64,000 bases of DNA from Micrococcaceae bacterium Sec5.1. Its GTDB lineage: Bacteria > Actinomycetota > Actinomycetes > Actinomycetales > Micrococcaceae. How positions within the stretch are numbered: position 1 is the stretch's first letter; each line of letters opens with the position of its first letter. Positions 17,157-25,667 of the stretch are shown here, piece after piece. The DNA lies in NCBI GenBank assembly GCA_039636795.1, contig CP143430.1:310001-374000 (forward strand), read 5' to 3'. The notes beneath the pieces were generated by a model, which made no database searches, was not told the DNA's origin, and saw only the letters and a program-made list of their open reading frames with translations. The position numbers and the translations under genes are program-made.

Positions 17157-18956
17157 TCATTGGGACTCCATCTCCGCATAACTGTCCAGTAACTTCCGGG
17201 CCCGCTCGCCGTCGGCGCCTTCAGCTGCCAGCGCGGACCGCATGTCTTCGAGTTTCTTTTCCCCGGCAGGGAAGGGCGGGAGCAGCGGGATGTCCGGATC
17301 TGTCAGGACCTCCAGGACTGCAGGGCGGTCCAGCGAGAACGCGTAATCCCACGCGTCGCCGAGCTTGGCCGGGTCCTCCACGCGTATTCCGGCCAAGCCC
17401 AGCAGCTCCGCATAGGCGGCATAAGGAAAGTCCGGGATCTCCTGGCTGGCATTGAAGCGCGGTTCGGCCTCGTTTTCGCGCTGCTCCCAGGAGACCTCAG
17501 CAAGGTCGCGGTTGTTGAAAACGCACACCACGAACCTGGGATCCGCCCAGCTGCGCCAACGATGCGCCACGGTGATCAGCTCGGCGATACCCAGCATCTG
17601 CATCCCGCCATCGCCGGCAAGTGCCACCAGAGGCCGGTCCGGGTAGGCAAGTTTGGCAGCCAGACCGTAGGGAATCGCGCAGCCCATGCTGGCGAGCGTG
17701 CCGCTCAGATGGGCCGGGACTCCCGCCGGGAGGGTCAGCTGGCGTGCGTACCAGTAAACGCAACTGCCGACGTCGATACTCAACTGTGCGTTGTCCGGAA
17801 GCCTGCCATTGAGTTCGCGGACCACGAGTTCCGGGTTCACGGGATTGGCGGGTATGTTTGCGCGTTCCTCTGAAAGGTGACGCCAGGCGCGGACCTGGGT
17901 TTCGACGTCGGAACGCCACTGGGCGCGTGCGCTTTCCGCCTGGTTGGGCTGCTGACCGAGCCGCTGGGTGAGCTGGTCCAGTGTCTCTGCGGCGTCGCCC
18001 ACCAACCCGACCTCCACCGGGTAGCGGTTGCCGATCTTCCGCCCATCAATGTCGATCTGGACAGCTTTGGCAGTTCCAGGTTTCGGGTAGAACTCCGTCC
18101 AGGGATCGTTCGAGCCGATAATCAGCAGGGTGTCGCAGTTGTTCAGGAGATAGGAACTCGCAGTAGTGCCGAGGTGGCCCATGGTGCCGGCAGCGAAGGG
18201 GAGCGATTCGTCGACGTACGGCTTCCCCAGCAGGCTGGTGGTGATGCCGGCCTGCAGCTTTTCGGCCAGCGCTTGGACCTCGGTCCGGGCACCGCGGGCT
18301 CCCTGGCCCACCAGGAAGGCTACCCGCTCACCTTTGGAAAGGATCTCGACGGCGGCATCCAGGTCTTCCTCCCGCGGCATCACCCGTGCGGGGTGCCATA
18401 CCGGGGCCGTGACAACGATTCCGTGCTCATGTTCAAGTTCGGGAGCCTGGGCGGATTGGATGTCGTGCGGGATGATCACGACGCACGGGGACTTGGTCTC
18501 CAGGGCTGTACGGAACGCCCGATCCAGGAGCATGGGAACCTGTTCTGGTGAGCTGGCGAGCTGTGCGAACTGCGCAGCAACGTCCTTAAAGACGGTTAGC
18601 AGGTCGATTTCCTGCATGTAGGCCGAGCCCAGGACGGTGGTGCTTTGCTGGCCAATGATGGCCACCACTGGAACGCCGTCCATCTTGGCGTCGTAGAGTC
18701 CGTTGAGCAGGTGGATAGCGCCAGGACCTTGCGTCGATGTCACCACCCCGACGCCCCCGGTGTACTTTCCGTGCCCCACGGCCATGAAGGCGGCTGCTTC
18801 TTCGTGCCTTGCCTGCACGAATTCCACGGCATCCTGTGCTCTGCGGAGCGCGCCCATGAAACCGTTGATGCCGTCGCCGCTGTAGCCGAAAACTCTGTCT
18901 ACGCCCCACGCTTGAAGGCGTTCCACGATGAGATCCGAAACTGTTCGCTCGGCCAT
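17157..18956 (-). CDS. poxB: ThDP-dependent pyruvate oxidase/dehydrogenase-type enzyme
   Basis: A 599-residue protein with the three domains of the POX family. The ThDP glutamate lies in the N-terminal domain (FVQARHEEAAAFMA), and the ThDP/Mg motif runs from GDGG near residue 445 to NN near 482. It most resembles pyruvate:quinone oxidoreductases, which decarboxylate pyruvate to acetate at the membrane. The C-terminus lacks an obvious amphipathic lipid-binding helix like that of E. coli PoxB, so acetolactate synthase-like or other activity is possible. GAGAGGAA precedes the start. It is divergent from a small CPxTG-type gene. Confidence 0.8.
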   Translation of the reverse strand: MAERTVSDLIVERLQAWGVDRVFGYSGDGINGFMGALRRAQDAVEFVQARHEEAAAFMAVGHGKYTGGVGVVTSTQGPGAIHLLNGLYDAKMDGVPVVAIIGQQSTTVLGSAYMQEIDLLTVFKDVAAQFAQLASSPEQVPMLLDRAFRTALETKSPCVVIIPHDIQSAQAPELEHEHGIVVTAPVWHPARVMPREEDLDAAVEILSKGERVAFLVGQGARGARTEVQALAEKLQAGITTSLLGKPYVDESLPFAAGTMGHLGTTASSYLLNNCDTLLIIGSNDPWTEFYPKPGTAKAVQIDIDGRKIGNRYPVEVGLVGDAAETLDQLTQRLGQQPNQAESARAQWRSDVETQVRAWRHLSEERANIPANPVNPELVVRELNGRLPDNAQLSIDVGSCVYWYARQLTLPAGVPAHLSGTLASMGCAIPYGLAAKLAYPDRPLVALAGDGGMQMLGIAELITVAHRWRSWADPRFVVCVFNNRDLAEVSWEQRENEAEPRFNASQEIPDFPYAAYAELLGLAGIRVEDPAKLGDAWDYAFSLDRPAVLEVLTDPDIPLLPPFPAGEKKLEDMRSALAAEGADGERARKLLDSYAEMESQ

Positions 18957-18980
18957 GCCAGAAATTCCTCTCGCCAGGTA

Positions 18981-19006
18981 CTATCGTCAATTGTTGACAA
19001 TTGCTA
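18981..19006 (+). promoter_or_regulatory. GntR-type operator/promoter element, copy 1
   Basis: Contains CAATTGTTGACAATTG (18988-19003), 7-bp arms around TG. The 26-bp block matches copy 2 (21614-21639) at 25 positions. It lies 66 bp before the small gene at 19073, matching the 68 bp between copy 2 and the cupin gene, and reads towards both. It is also upstream of the divergent pyruvate oxidase gene. Confidence 0.65.
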
Positions 19007-19072
19007 CGCTTGCTTCATCACCTGAAACCCGGGCCAAGCATCCGCTGAAGCCCCTTGCGTGAAGGACCCCCC

Positions 19073-19312
19073 ATGAAGAAGCGACGCCCCGCTACCCTGG
19101 CTCCAGAGCTCGTTGAAACATCGCGCACGGGGCACCATTGCCCCAAGACCGGATGGTGGTCTGTCGCGGGAGACCCGAGGGACGCCCGGCTCATTACCAA
19201 GGGCGAGGTGATGCCTGCCCTGCACGGCACGCCGGCACTCTGGATCATGCGCGAAACGGCTGCTGGGACCCAAACGGCCCGCCCTGCCGCCAACTTGATG
19301 GCAACTTCATAG
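19073..19312 (+). CDS. Small CPxTG-type protein, 79 aa
   Basis: A 79-residue protein with a central HHCPKTGWWSVAGDP followed by a basic stretch and KGEVMPALHGTPALWIM. This single Cys-Pro-x-Thr-Gly plus Trp pattern recurs in short actinobacterial and proteobacterial proteins of unknown role. GAAGGA lies 6-7 bp upstream of the ATG at 19073. A promoter-like element shared with the catabolic locus precedes it. It converges on the debranching-enzyme gene with a 4-bp gap. Confidence 0.65.
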   Translation: MKKRRPATLAPELVETSRTGHHCPKTGWWSVAGDPRDARLITKGEVMPALHGTPALWIMRETAAGTQTARPAANLMATS

Positions 19313-19316
19313 CCAA

Positions 19317-21473
19317 TCAGCCCTCCTTCCGGAGGCCGGCCTGCTGCACAAGTTCGGTCAACCAGGGTCGGTGTCCTCTATGGAAAACCATCCCTTCCGG
19401 AAGCCCCTGCACCGTGGGAACGGAATCGGCGATATCGATCGTTACCCGGCCGCCACCCATGGGCGCGTTGGTGATATGCAGGTCGCCGTAGGACGCTGGC
19501 AGTTGGGGATCCATCCAGAACCCGCCACGCGACACATGGGCGTCGTACCGCATCAGGCTGGTGATCAGTTGGATGGGTGAGGTGGCCGCCCACGCTTGCG
19601 GCGAGCATGCGGTGGGATACGGTACGGGCTCGCTGTATTGCTCCCTGCTGAAGCCACAGAACAGCTCCGGGAGGCGCCCTTCGGAGTAGTCGGCCGCTTC
19701 GAGCAAGGCCGTCGAAATTCGTTGGGCCTCCTCCACGAATCCGTAGCGCATCAGCCCTGCCGCGATAACGGCATTATCGTGCGGCCACACGGAACCGTTG
19801 TGATAGCTGGCCGGGTTGTAGGCGCCCATGTCGGTTCCGAGGGTGCGCACACCCCACCCGCTGAACATCTCCGGAGACATCAGCCGTTCGGCCACGAGTG
19901 GTGCCTTATCCTGGTCCACCAGCCCCACCCACAGGCAGTGGCCCATATTCGAGGCGCACGCGTCAACCTGCCGTTTCTTGCCGTCCAGAGCGATGGCGTA
20001 ATAGCCGCGGTCCGGCATCCAGAACTGTTCGTTGAACCGGACCTTTAACTCCGCCGCGCGGTCCGCGAGTTCTTGGGCCAAAGGTGCGTCACCGGCGTCG
20101 TAGGCTATCCACGCCCGTGCCATGTACGCGTCATAGACGTACGCCTGAACCTCGCAGAGGGCGATAGGCGGCTCAGCCAAGCGCCCGTCCGCAAAATTGA
20201 TGCCGTCCCACGAGTCCTTCCAGCCCTGGTTGATCAGCCCGCGATCATTGAGCCGCTGATATTCGACGAACCCATCACCGTCCCTGTCGCCATAGTCCCG
20301 GATCCAGTCCAGGGCCCTGTCCGCGTTGGGCAGCAAGGCCGCAATGGTGTCCTTGGCGAAACCCCACCGGCTGACGGAACCCAGCAGCACCACGAACAGC
20401 GGCGTGGCATCGATGCTGCCGTAGTAAACGGATTTGCCGCCGAGCGACAGTCCGCTGGAGACGTCCAGCCTGACTTCGTGCAGGATCTTCCCGGGCTCTT
20501 CCTCGTTGATGGGATCCACCACCTTGCCTTGCCGGTCAGCGAGAGTTTGCAGCGTGCCCAGGGCGAGTGACGGATCAACGGGCATGGCCATCTCCGAGGC
20601 CCACAGGGAGTCACGGCCAAACAGCGTCATGAACCATGGCGCTCCTGCCGCCACAACCACCCTGTCCGGGTGAGTGGGGTCTTCAATGCGGAGGGCGCCG
20701 AGATCGTCATAGCTGCGCCGCAGCGTCCTCTCGATGGAGTGGTTGCCCATGTGCAGCACGGGAATTTTGGCCACCCATTCCTGGCGGCGCTGATCGCTGC
20801 GGGACAGCTCGCCGACGGCGGGACGCACCACAGGCGCTGCAGGCGCCCCTCCCTCAGTTCCGGGAGCAATGGTGACCACGGTGCTCCAGTGCCCGCGTGG
20901 AGGGATAGTGGTCTGATATCTGAGGCCCTCGCGGGTCGCCTCGGCAACATCGGAACTTACGACGACGGACTTCCGGACATCCTGCCACCTGGAGCGGATG
21001 GTCAGTGTGTTGTGGTGGTACTCGCGGGACTCCTCCCACTGCCTCTGGACCCGCGCTTCCTTGACTTCGAAAACGTCCGCGAAGTCCGAGCCCACTGCGA
21101 ATTCGACCAAACATTCCACGGGTTCCATCGAATGGTTGCGGATAGTGACGTGCTCGACCATTCCCACGCCTACTTCCCGTAAGCGCTCCACGATCAGCGG
21201 TGTATCCGCATACCCGTCGGATCGTGTGACGCGGCCGGCGAAGGCTGCCCTGTAGGGCTCTTTTGTCTGGGCGGTCAGAGGCTCCAGCGACTGGCCGTTG
21301 ATGGTGAGGACCCAATCGGACAGGACCCGGGTGTCCTGGAAAAACATGCCGTGGGGATGATCCGGGTGAATATCGCCGTTAGGCAGGGAGATGCAGAAGG
21401 ACGTGCCTTCCACCAGGGTGACAGTCCCGGCGCCGAGGGGACCGGCTGCTGTATCCGCGTTCCATCCAGCCAC
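19317..21473 (-). CDS. Amylo-alpha-1,6-glucosidase / glycogen-debranching-type protein
   Basis: A 718-residue soluble protein. The N-terminal third is the beta-rich GDE N-terminal domain (GMFFQDTRVLSDW); the rest is an (alpha/alpha)6 barrel with FGRDSLWASEMAMP, DRDGDGFVEY, NQGWKDSWDG and SVWPHDNAVIA, typical of the GH15/GH133-related debranching family. It probably removes alpha-1,6-linked glucose or acts on related glucans. The start is GTG at 21473, with AGAGGAG 7 bp upstream. Copy 2 of the GntR element lies 140 bp upstream but points away. Confidence 0.85.
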   Translation of the reverse strand: MAGWNADTAAGPLGAGTVTLVEGTSFCISLPNGDIHPDHPHGMFFQDTRVLSDWVLTINGQSLEPLTAQTKEPYRAAFAGRVTRSDGYADTPLIVERLREVGVGMVEHVTIRNHSMEPVECLVEFAVGSDFADVFEVKEARVQRQWEESREYHHNTLTIRSRWQDVRKSVVVSSDVAEATREGLRYQTTIPPRGHWSTVVTIAPGTEGGAPAAPVVRPAVGELSRSDQRRQEWVAKIPVLHMGNHSIERTLRRSYDDLGALRIEDPTHPDRVVVAAGAPWFMTLFGRDSLWASEMAMPVDPSLALGTLQTLADRQGKVVDPINEEEPGKILHEVRLDVSSGLSLGGKSVYYGSIDATPLFVVLLGSVSRWGFAKDTIAALLPNADRALDWIRDYGDRDGDGFVEYQRLNDRGLINQGWKDSWDGINFADGRLAEPPIALCEVQAYVYDAYMARAWIAYDAGDAPLAQELADRAAELKVRFNEQFWMPDRGYYAIALDGKKRQVDACASNMGHCLWVGLVDQDKAPLVAERLMSPEMFSGWGVRTLGTDMGAYNPASYHNGSVWPHDNAVIAAGLMRYGFVEEAQRISTALLEAADYSEGRLPELFCGFSREQYSEPVPYPTACSPQAWAATSPIQLITSLMRYDAHVSRGGFWMDPQLPASYGDLHITNAPMGGGRVTIDIADSVPTVQGLPEGMVFHRGHRPWLTELVQQAGLRKEG

Positions 21474-21613
21474 TGTATGGCTCCTCTAAGAACCAAGGAC
21501 GGCCAGTCCCTGTTCCGGGCTCCCGGCTGTCCTGCTACATCGTCACCTCGACGGTACTCTTGCTGGCCTGCCGGGGCTAGCAGGGCGTCCGCTGAATATT
21601 TTCTCCTTCAAGC

Positions 21614-21639
21614 CTATCGTCGATTGTTGACAATTGCTA
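21614..21639 (+). promoter_or_regulatory. GntR-type operator/promoter element, copy 2
   Basis: Core TTGTTGACAA at 21624-21633 within a block nearly identical to copy 1. It ends 68 bp before the cupin start. TTGACA inside the core could act as a -35 box, so a bound regulator would block the promoter. Confidence 0.65.
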
Positions 21640-21707
21640 GGATGGAAACTGTGCTTTCCAAAGACGGCAGGCACGTTCAAAAGGGCCCAGCCCCAGAAGG
21701 AGAATCC

Positions 21708-22064
21708 ATGATCAAGGCCACTGTCATGAGCGACGCAACAACGCAGGACCCGGGGGAGCACATCCCTAAGGCAACCACCAGCACACCGGGCCAGACCGAG
21801 GTCTCGTTCCGTTTGTGGGCCCGCGACAACCACAAGACGGGCATCTGGGAGGTCACGCCGGGCGTGTTCAGGAGCACCCGTCCGGGTTACGACGAGATCT
21901 GCCAGATCCTCAGTGGCAAGGCGACCATCACGGAAGAAGACGGAACCAGCTTCGACATCGGTCCCGGAACGTTGTTCGTTACTCCGGCAGGATGGACGGG
22001 TACCTGGACCATCCACGAGACGCTGCGGAAGATGTGGGTTGTCACGGACGTTCCCACAAGCTAA
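21708..22064 (+). CDS. Cupin-domain protein (DUF861 / ureidoglycine aminohydrolase-like)
   Basis: A 118-residue single cupin: an N-terminal strand (TGIWEVTPGVFRSTRPGYDE), then the motif-1 and motif-2 region (EICQILSGKATITEEDGTSF, DIGPGTLFVTPAGWTGTW). This resembles the DUF861 group. Histidines of the metal site are replaced or absent except near the end (TIHET), so it may be non-metal or a binding protein. GAAGGAG sits 6 bp upstream. A terminator hairpin follows. It is probably an accessory protein of the catabolic regulon; its substrate is unknown. Confidence 0.8.
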   Translation: MIKATVMSDATTQDPGEHIPKATTSTPGQTEVSFRLWARDNHKTGIWEVTPGVFRSTRPGYDEICQILSGKATITEEDGTSFDIGPGTLFVTPAGWTGTWTIHETLRKMWVVTDVPTS

Positions 22065-22070
22065 CTCGCA

Positions 22071-22106
22071 AGGAAGGGCCCGGTTCAACTGAACCGGGCC
22101 CTTCCT
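22071..22106. terminator. Bidirectional intrinsic terminator
   Basis: Perfect 17-bp arms (22071-22087 and 22090-22106) with a 2-base loop, ending the cupin transcript (plus) and the gntR transcript (minus). Confidence 0.85.
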
Positions 22107-22120
22107 GTATGAAGACTTTC

Positions 22121-22813
22121 CTAAGCAGTAATTCCCGTTGCTTCCGGGCTGGAAGTAAGGTCCTCCACGGCCTTTTGCATATGGCGTTTGATGGCCTGCT
22201 GGAGTCCATCGCGGTCCCGGGCCTCGAGGAGGTCAAGGAGCTGCTGGTGCTCCTGCACAAGTGCATCAATGCGGGGATATGCCACCTCCAGGCTCAAAAT
22301 ACACATCCTGGATTCGGCAGCAAGAGTCTCATAAATACGTATGAGCCGCGTGTTTCCAGTGCCTGAAACAAAGGCCGTGTGGAATTGCATGTCGAGGCGG
22401 GCAATGGCCTGCCAGTCCGAGGCCGCAACCTGCTTGGCCATGTTCCGGATGATGCCCTTGAGCTCTCGGCAGGTATCCGCCACCTGCTCTGCGTCCGAGT
22501 CCAAAAGCGTGTTTGCCGCGGCCAACTCCACTGCTTCACGGACAGCGTAGATCTCTTTGACATCCTGCGTGGAAAGCTCCAGCACGAAGACACCGCGGTT
22601 GCGCTTGCTCACCAGGATGCCTTCCTGGCAAAGCCGTTGGAGAGCCTCGCGGAGCGGACCCCGCGAAGTGCTCAGCTGGCTGGCCAAGGCAGATTCATTG
22701 ACCTGCTGGCCAGGTCTGAAGGCCCCTTGGACAATGAGCTCACGTAATTGGTCAGCGATCAGCTGGGCCGTGGGCCGGCCTTCCAATACGAACATTCCCT
22801 CCGGTGCCGCCAT
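22121..22813 (-). CDS. GntR-family (FCD) regulator, probable regulator of the catabolic locus
   Basis: A 230-residue regulator. The winged helix spans residues about 15-75 (NESALASQLSTSRGPLREAL and NRGVFVLE); an FCD domain follows (ARLDMQFHTAFVSGTGN and a late IKRHMQKA, supplying the usual Asp/His metal residues). The ATG at 22813 is preferred because GAGGGG lies 6 bp upstream; an ATG 6 bp earlier overlaps it. It starts 40 bp after the dehydrogenase stop, so it is likely the last gene of the aminotransferase operon. FCD regulators bind TTGT-nn-ACAA dyads, which is what the five local elements show. Confidence 0.88.
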   Translation of the reverse strand: MAAPEGMFVLEGRPTAQLIADQLRELIVQGAFRPGQQVNESALASQLSTSRGPLREALQRLCQEGILVSKRNRGVFVLELSTQDVKEIYAVREAVELAAANTLLDSDAEQVADTCRELKGIIRNMAKQVAASDWQAIARLDMQFHTAFVSGTGNTRLIRIYETLAAESRMCILSLEVAYPRIDALVQEHQQLLDLLEARDRDGLQQAIKRHMQKAVEDLTSSPEATGITA

Positions 22814-22853
22814 TGACATCCCCTCATTTCATGCTTCGGCAATTTTGAAACTA

Positions 22854-24308
22854 TTAGACCGCTATTGCGGTGTACTTGTACTCCAGGAATTCTTCGATTC
22901 CAATTTTTCCGCCCTCGCGTCCGAGTCCGGATTGCTTGACGCCGCCGAACGGTGCCGCGGGGTTGGAAACCAGGCCGGTGTTCAGGCCGACCATTCCGAC
23001 TTCCAGTTCCGCGGAGAACCGCAGTGCCTTGTCCATGCTCTCTGTGAACACGTATCCCACCAGGCCCCACTCAGTATCGTTTGCCAGGCGGAGAACTTCG
23101 TCCTCACTGTCGAATGCGGTGATCGCTGCCACCGGACCGAAGATTTCAGTGCTCATCAGCGCGGCGTCCGTGGGGACATCCACCAGGACAGTAGGGGTGT
23201 AGAAATAGCCGGGGCCATCCGGACGGCTTCCGCCGGTCAGTACGCGTGCTCCCTTGGATACTGCATCTGCAACGAGGCTTTCGACCTTTTCCAAGCCCTT
23301 CTGTTCGATGAGGGGCCCGACGTCGGTACCAGCCTTGGCGCCGTTGCCTACCTGCAATTCTGACATCTTCTTGGAGAACTTCTCGCCAAATTCCTCTACG
23401 ACGGAGCGGTGGACGAAGAAGCGGTTTGCTGCCGTGCAAGCCTCGCCCATGTTGCGCATCTTGGCCTTCATGGCACCGTCCACGGCCTTTTCGATGTCTG
23501 CATCGGCCAGCACGATGAACGGGGCGTTGCCGCCGAGCTCCATGGAGGAGCGCATCACGTTGTCCGCCGCCTGCTTCAGCAGAACCTTGCCCACTTCCGT
23601 GGAACCAGTGAAGCTGATCTTTCGGGCGATGCCACTGTCAGTCCAGGTCCGAACCACCGAGGAGGCAGTGGAGGTTGTCACAACATTCAGCACACCGTCG
23701 GGAAGGCCGGCCTCTTTGAACAGGGCCACCAGAGCCAGCGACGTCAACGGTGTCAGCTCAGCAGGTTTGAACACCATGGTGCAGCCCGCAGCAACGGCCG
23801 GGGCGATCTTGCGGGCACCCATGGCGAGCGGGAAGTTCCACGGAGTCACCAGGACAGAGGGGCCAACTGGTTCCTTGGTAATGAGGATGCGGGTGTTTCC
23901 ATCCACGGAGCTGGCGCTGTCACCACCAATGCGGACTGCTTCTTCCGAGAACCAGCGGAGCATTTCGGCGCCATAGGCTACCTCGCCCCTAGCTTCTGGG
24001 AGTGGCTTGCCCATCTCCGCCGTCATGATCGCGGCGAGCCGGTCGGTGTTGGCGATCACCAGGTCAAAAGCGCGTCGAAGGATATCGGCACGCTGACGAG
24101 GTGTGGACTTGCTCCACTCCGCCTGTGCGCGACCCGCTGCCTGAATAGCCAAGGCAGCGTCTTCAGGGCCGCCGTCGGCAACGTGGGCAATCACTTCGTT
24201 CGTGGCAGGGTTTTCAACGGCGAAGGTGGCACCACTGGCGGCCTTCTGCCACGTTCCGTCAATGAACAGGTCCGTTGGGATGGTGGAGGGATCAAAGGAG
24301 GTAGTCAT
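22854..24308 (-). CDS. gabD: NAD(P)-dependent succinate-semialdehyde dehydrogenase
   Basis: A 484-residue aldehyde dehydrogenase with E257 (MELGGNAPF) and nucleophile C291 (GEACTAANRF), 34 residues apart as in the superfamily, plus VTPWNFPLAMGARK and the C-terminal GLGREGGKIGIEEFLEYKY that marks the GabD group. It oxidises succinate semialdehyde to succinate. It follows the aminotransferase by 26 bp and clearly shares its transcript. This pair is the standard GABA exit route into the TCA cycle; related omega-semialdehydes are possible. Confidence 0.9.
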   Translation of the reverse strand: MTTSFDPSTIPTDLFIDGTWQKAASGATFAVENPATNEVIAHVADGGPEDAALAIQAAGRAQAEWSKSTPRQRADILRRAFDLVIANTDRLAAIMTAEMGKPLPEARGEVAYGAEMLRWFSEEAVRIGGDSASSVDGNTRILITKEPVGPSVLVTPWNFPLAMGARKIAPAVAAGCTMVFKPAELTPLTSLALVALFKEAGLPDGVLNVVTTSTASSVVRTWTDSGIARKISFTGSTEVGKVLLKQAADNVMRSSMELGGNAPFIVLADADIEKAVDGAMKAKMRNMGEACTAANRFFVHRSVVEEFGEKFSKKMSELQVGNGAKAGTDVGPLIEQKGLEKVESLVADAVSKGARVLTGGSRPDGPGYFYTPTVLVDVPTDAALMSTEIFGPVAAITAFDSEDEVLRLANDTEWGLVGYVFTESMDKALRFSAELEVGMVGLNTGLVSNPAAPFGGVKQSGLGREGGKIGIEEFLEYKYTAIAV

Positions 24309-24334
24309 GGTCGCTCTTTCAGTGATCAGGGGGA

Positions 24335-25588
24335 CTAGGAGGTGGCCGTTTTGAGCACCTGCGTGAACTTGGACAGGCCCTGCTGAATTTCATCGCTGCT
24401 GACATTCAGGGCGGGGATGAGGCGAATAACGTTGCCGTGCGGACCGCAGGTGAGGAGCAGGAGTTCTTCCTTGATGGCGGCCTGTTGGACGGCGAGGGCA
24501 GTTGCTGCGTCCGGGGTGTTGTCGGCGGCGGTGAATTCGACGCCCTGCATCAGGCCGCGGCCACGCACGTTGCCGATTCCTGCGAATTCCGCTTGCAGAT
24601 TGTCCAGTCCTGCCCGCAGTTCGTCACCGCGGAGCAAGGCGTTCTCCACGAGGTTCTCGCGCCGGATCACACCCAAAGTTGCGACGCCGGCTGCTGCCGC
24701 GACTGCGTTTCCGCCATAGGTTCCGCCCTGGGAACCTGGCCAAGCCTTGCCCATCAAGTCGGCGGAGGCGGCGATTGCGGAGATGGGGAAGCCGCTGGCA
24801 AGTCCCTTGGCGGTGATCACGACGTCGGGGCTGATTCCTGCCCAGTCGTGTCCCCAGAACTTGCCGGTGCGGCCGACTCCCGCCTGGACCTCGTCCAGGA
24901 TGAGCACGATGCCGTGCTTGTCGGCGCGCTCACGCAGGCCTTGGAGGAATGCGACAGGGGTGGGGATGTACCCGCCGTCACCCAGAACCGGTTCGATGAT
25001 GAAACCGGCCGTATCGCTGGGGGCGCTGATGGTCATCAGAAGGTGGTCGAGTTCCTTCAGGGCGAATTCGACGGCGGTGGCTTCGTCCCAGCCGTACCGG
25101 TACCAGTGCGGGAACGGGGCAACGTGCACGCCACCCATGATGGGGGAGAACCCCGAGCGGAATTTGGTTCCCGCGGTAGTCAAGGAGGCGGCCGCTACTG
25201 TGCGCCCGTGGAACCCACCCTGGAAGGAGATGATGTTGGGCCGTCCGGTGGCCATGCGGGCCAGACGGATGGAGGCCTCTACTGCTTCAGAGCCGGAGGT
25301 TGCGTAGAAGACGCTGTCCAAGCCCTGTGGCAGGACGCCACCCAGCAGTTCCGTGAGTTCCAGGAGGGGCTTGTGCATCACGGTGGTGTACTGGGCATGG
25401 ACAATCTTGCCCACCTGTTCGCGGGCTGCGGCCACCACATCGGGGTGGCAGTGTCCGGTGCTGGTGACGCCGATTCCGGTGGTGAAATCCAGGTACTTCT
25501 TGCCGTCTGTGGCGTGGATCCAACTACCGGACGCGTAGTCCACGACCACTGGAGTGGCCTGCTTCAGGATGGGGCTAAGTGTTGCCAT
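24335..25588 (-). CDS. gabT: Class III aminotransferase (4-aminobutyrate aminotransferase type)
   Basis: A 417-residue PLP enzyme. The PLP lysine is K261 (ITAKGLASGF), preceded by LILDEVQAGVGRTG, the class III aspartate motif, with TGIGVTSTGHCHP near the N-terminus. It likely transfers the amino group of GABA or another omega-amino acid to an oxo acid. The reading frame continues upstream to 25939 but that part is antisense to the FAD oxidoreductase; the real start is the ATG at 25588. A GntR element lies 28 bp upstream of the start, and a terminator separates this operon from the transporter operon. Confidence 0.88.
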   Translation of the reverse strand: MATLSPILKQATPVVVDYASGSWIHATDGKKYLDFTTGIGVTSTGHCHPDVVAAAREQVGKIVHAQYTTVMHKPLLELTELLGGVLPQGLDSVFYATSGSEAVEASIRLARMATGRPNIISFQGGFHGRTVAAASLTTAGTKFRSGFSPIMGGVHVAPFPHWYRYGWDEATAVEFALKELDHLLMTISAPSDTAGFIIEPVLGDGGYIPTPVAFLQGLRERADKHGIVLILDEVQAGVGRTGKFWGHDWAGISPDVVITAKGLASGFPISAIAASADLMGKAWPGSQGGTYGGNAVAAAAGVATLGVIRRENLVENALLRGDELRAGLDNLQAEFAGIGNVRGRGLMQGVEFTAADNTPDAATALAVQQAAIKEELLLLTCGPHGNVIRLIPALNVSSDEIQQGLSKFTQVLKTATS

Positions 25589-25615
25589 GGCTTCATACTT
25601 TCTTAGTAACTGTAG

Positions 25616-25627
25616 ATTGTCAACAAT
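25616..25627 (-). promoter_or_regulatory. GntR-type operator/promoter element, copy 3
   Basis: ATTGTTGACAAT on the minus strand, reading into the aminotransferase gene, 28 bp from its start. The 18 bases beginning at TTGTTGACAA match copy 4 at 17 positions. Confidence 0.7.
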
Positions 25628-25630
25628 ACG

Positions 25631-25659
25631 CGATTCGCGGGTCATTAGCCCGCGAATCG
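25631..25659. terminator. Terminator of the ABC transporter / oxidoreductase operon
   Basis: Perfect 11-bp arms (CGATTCGCGGG and complement) with a 7-base loop, 8 bp after the minus-strand FAD oxidoreductase stop and upstream of the next promoter. Confidence 0.75.
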
Positions 25660-25667
25660 TGTGATGC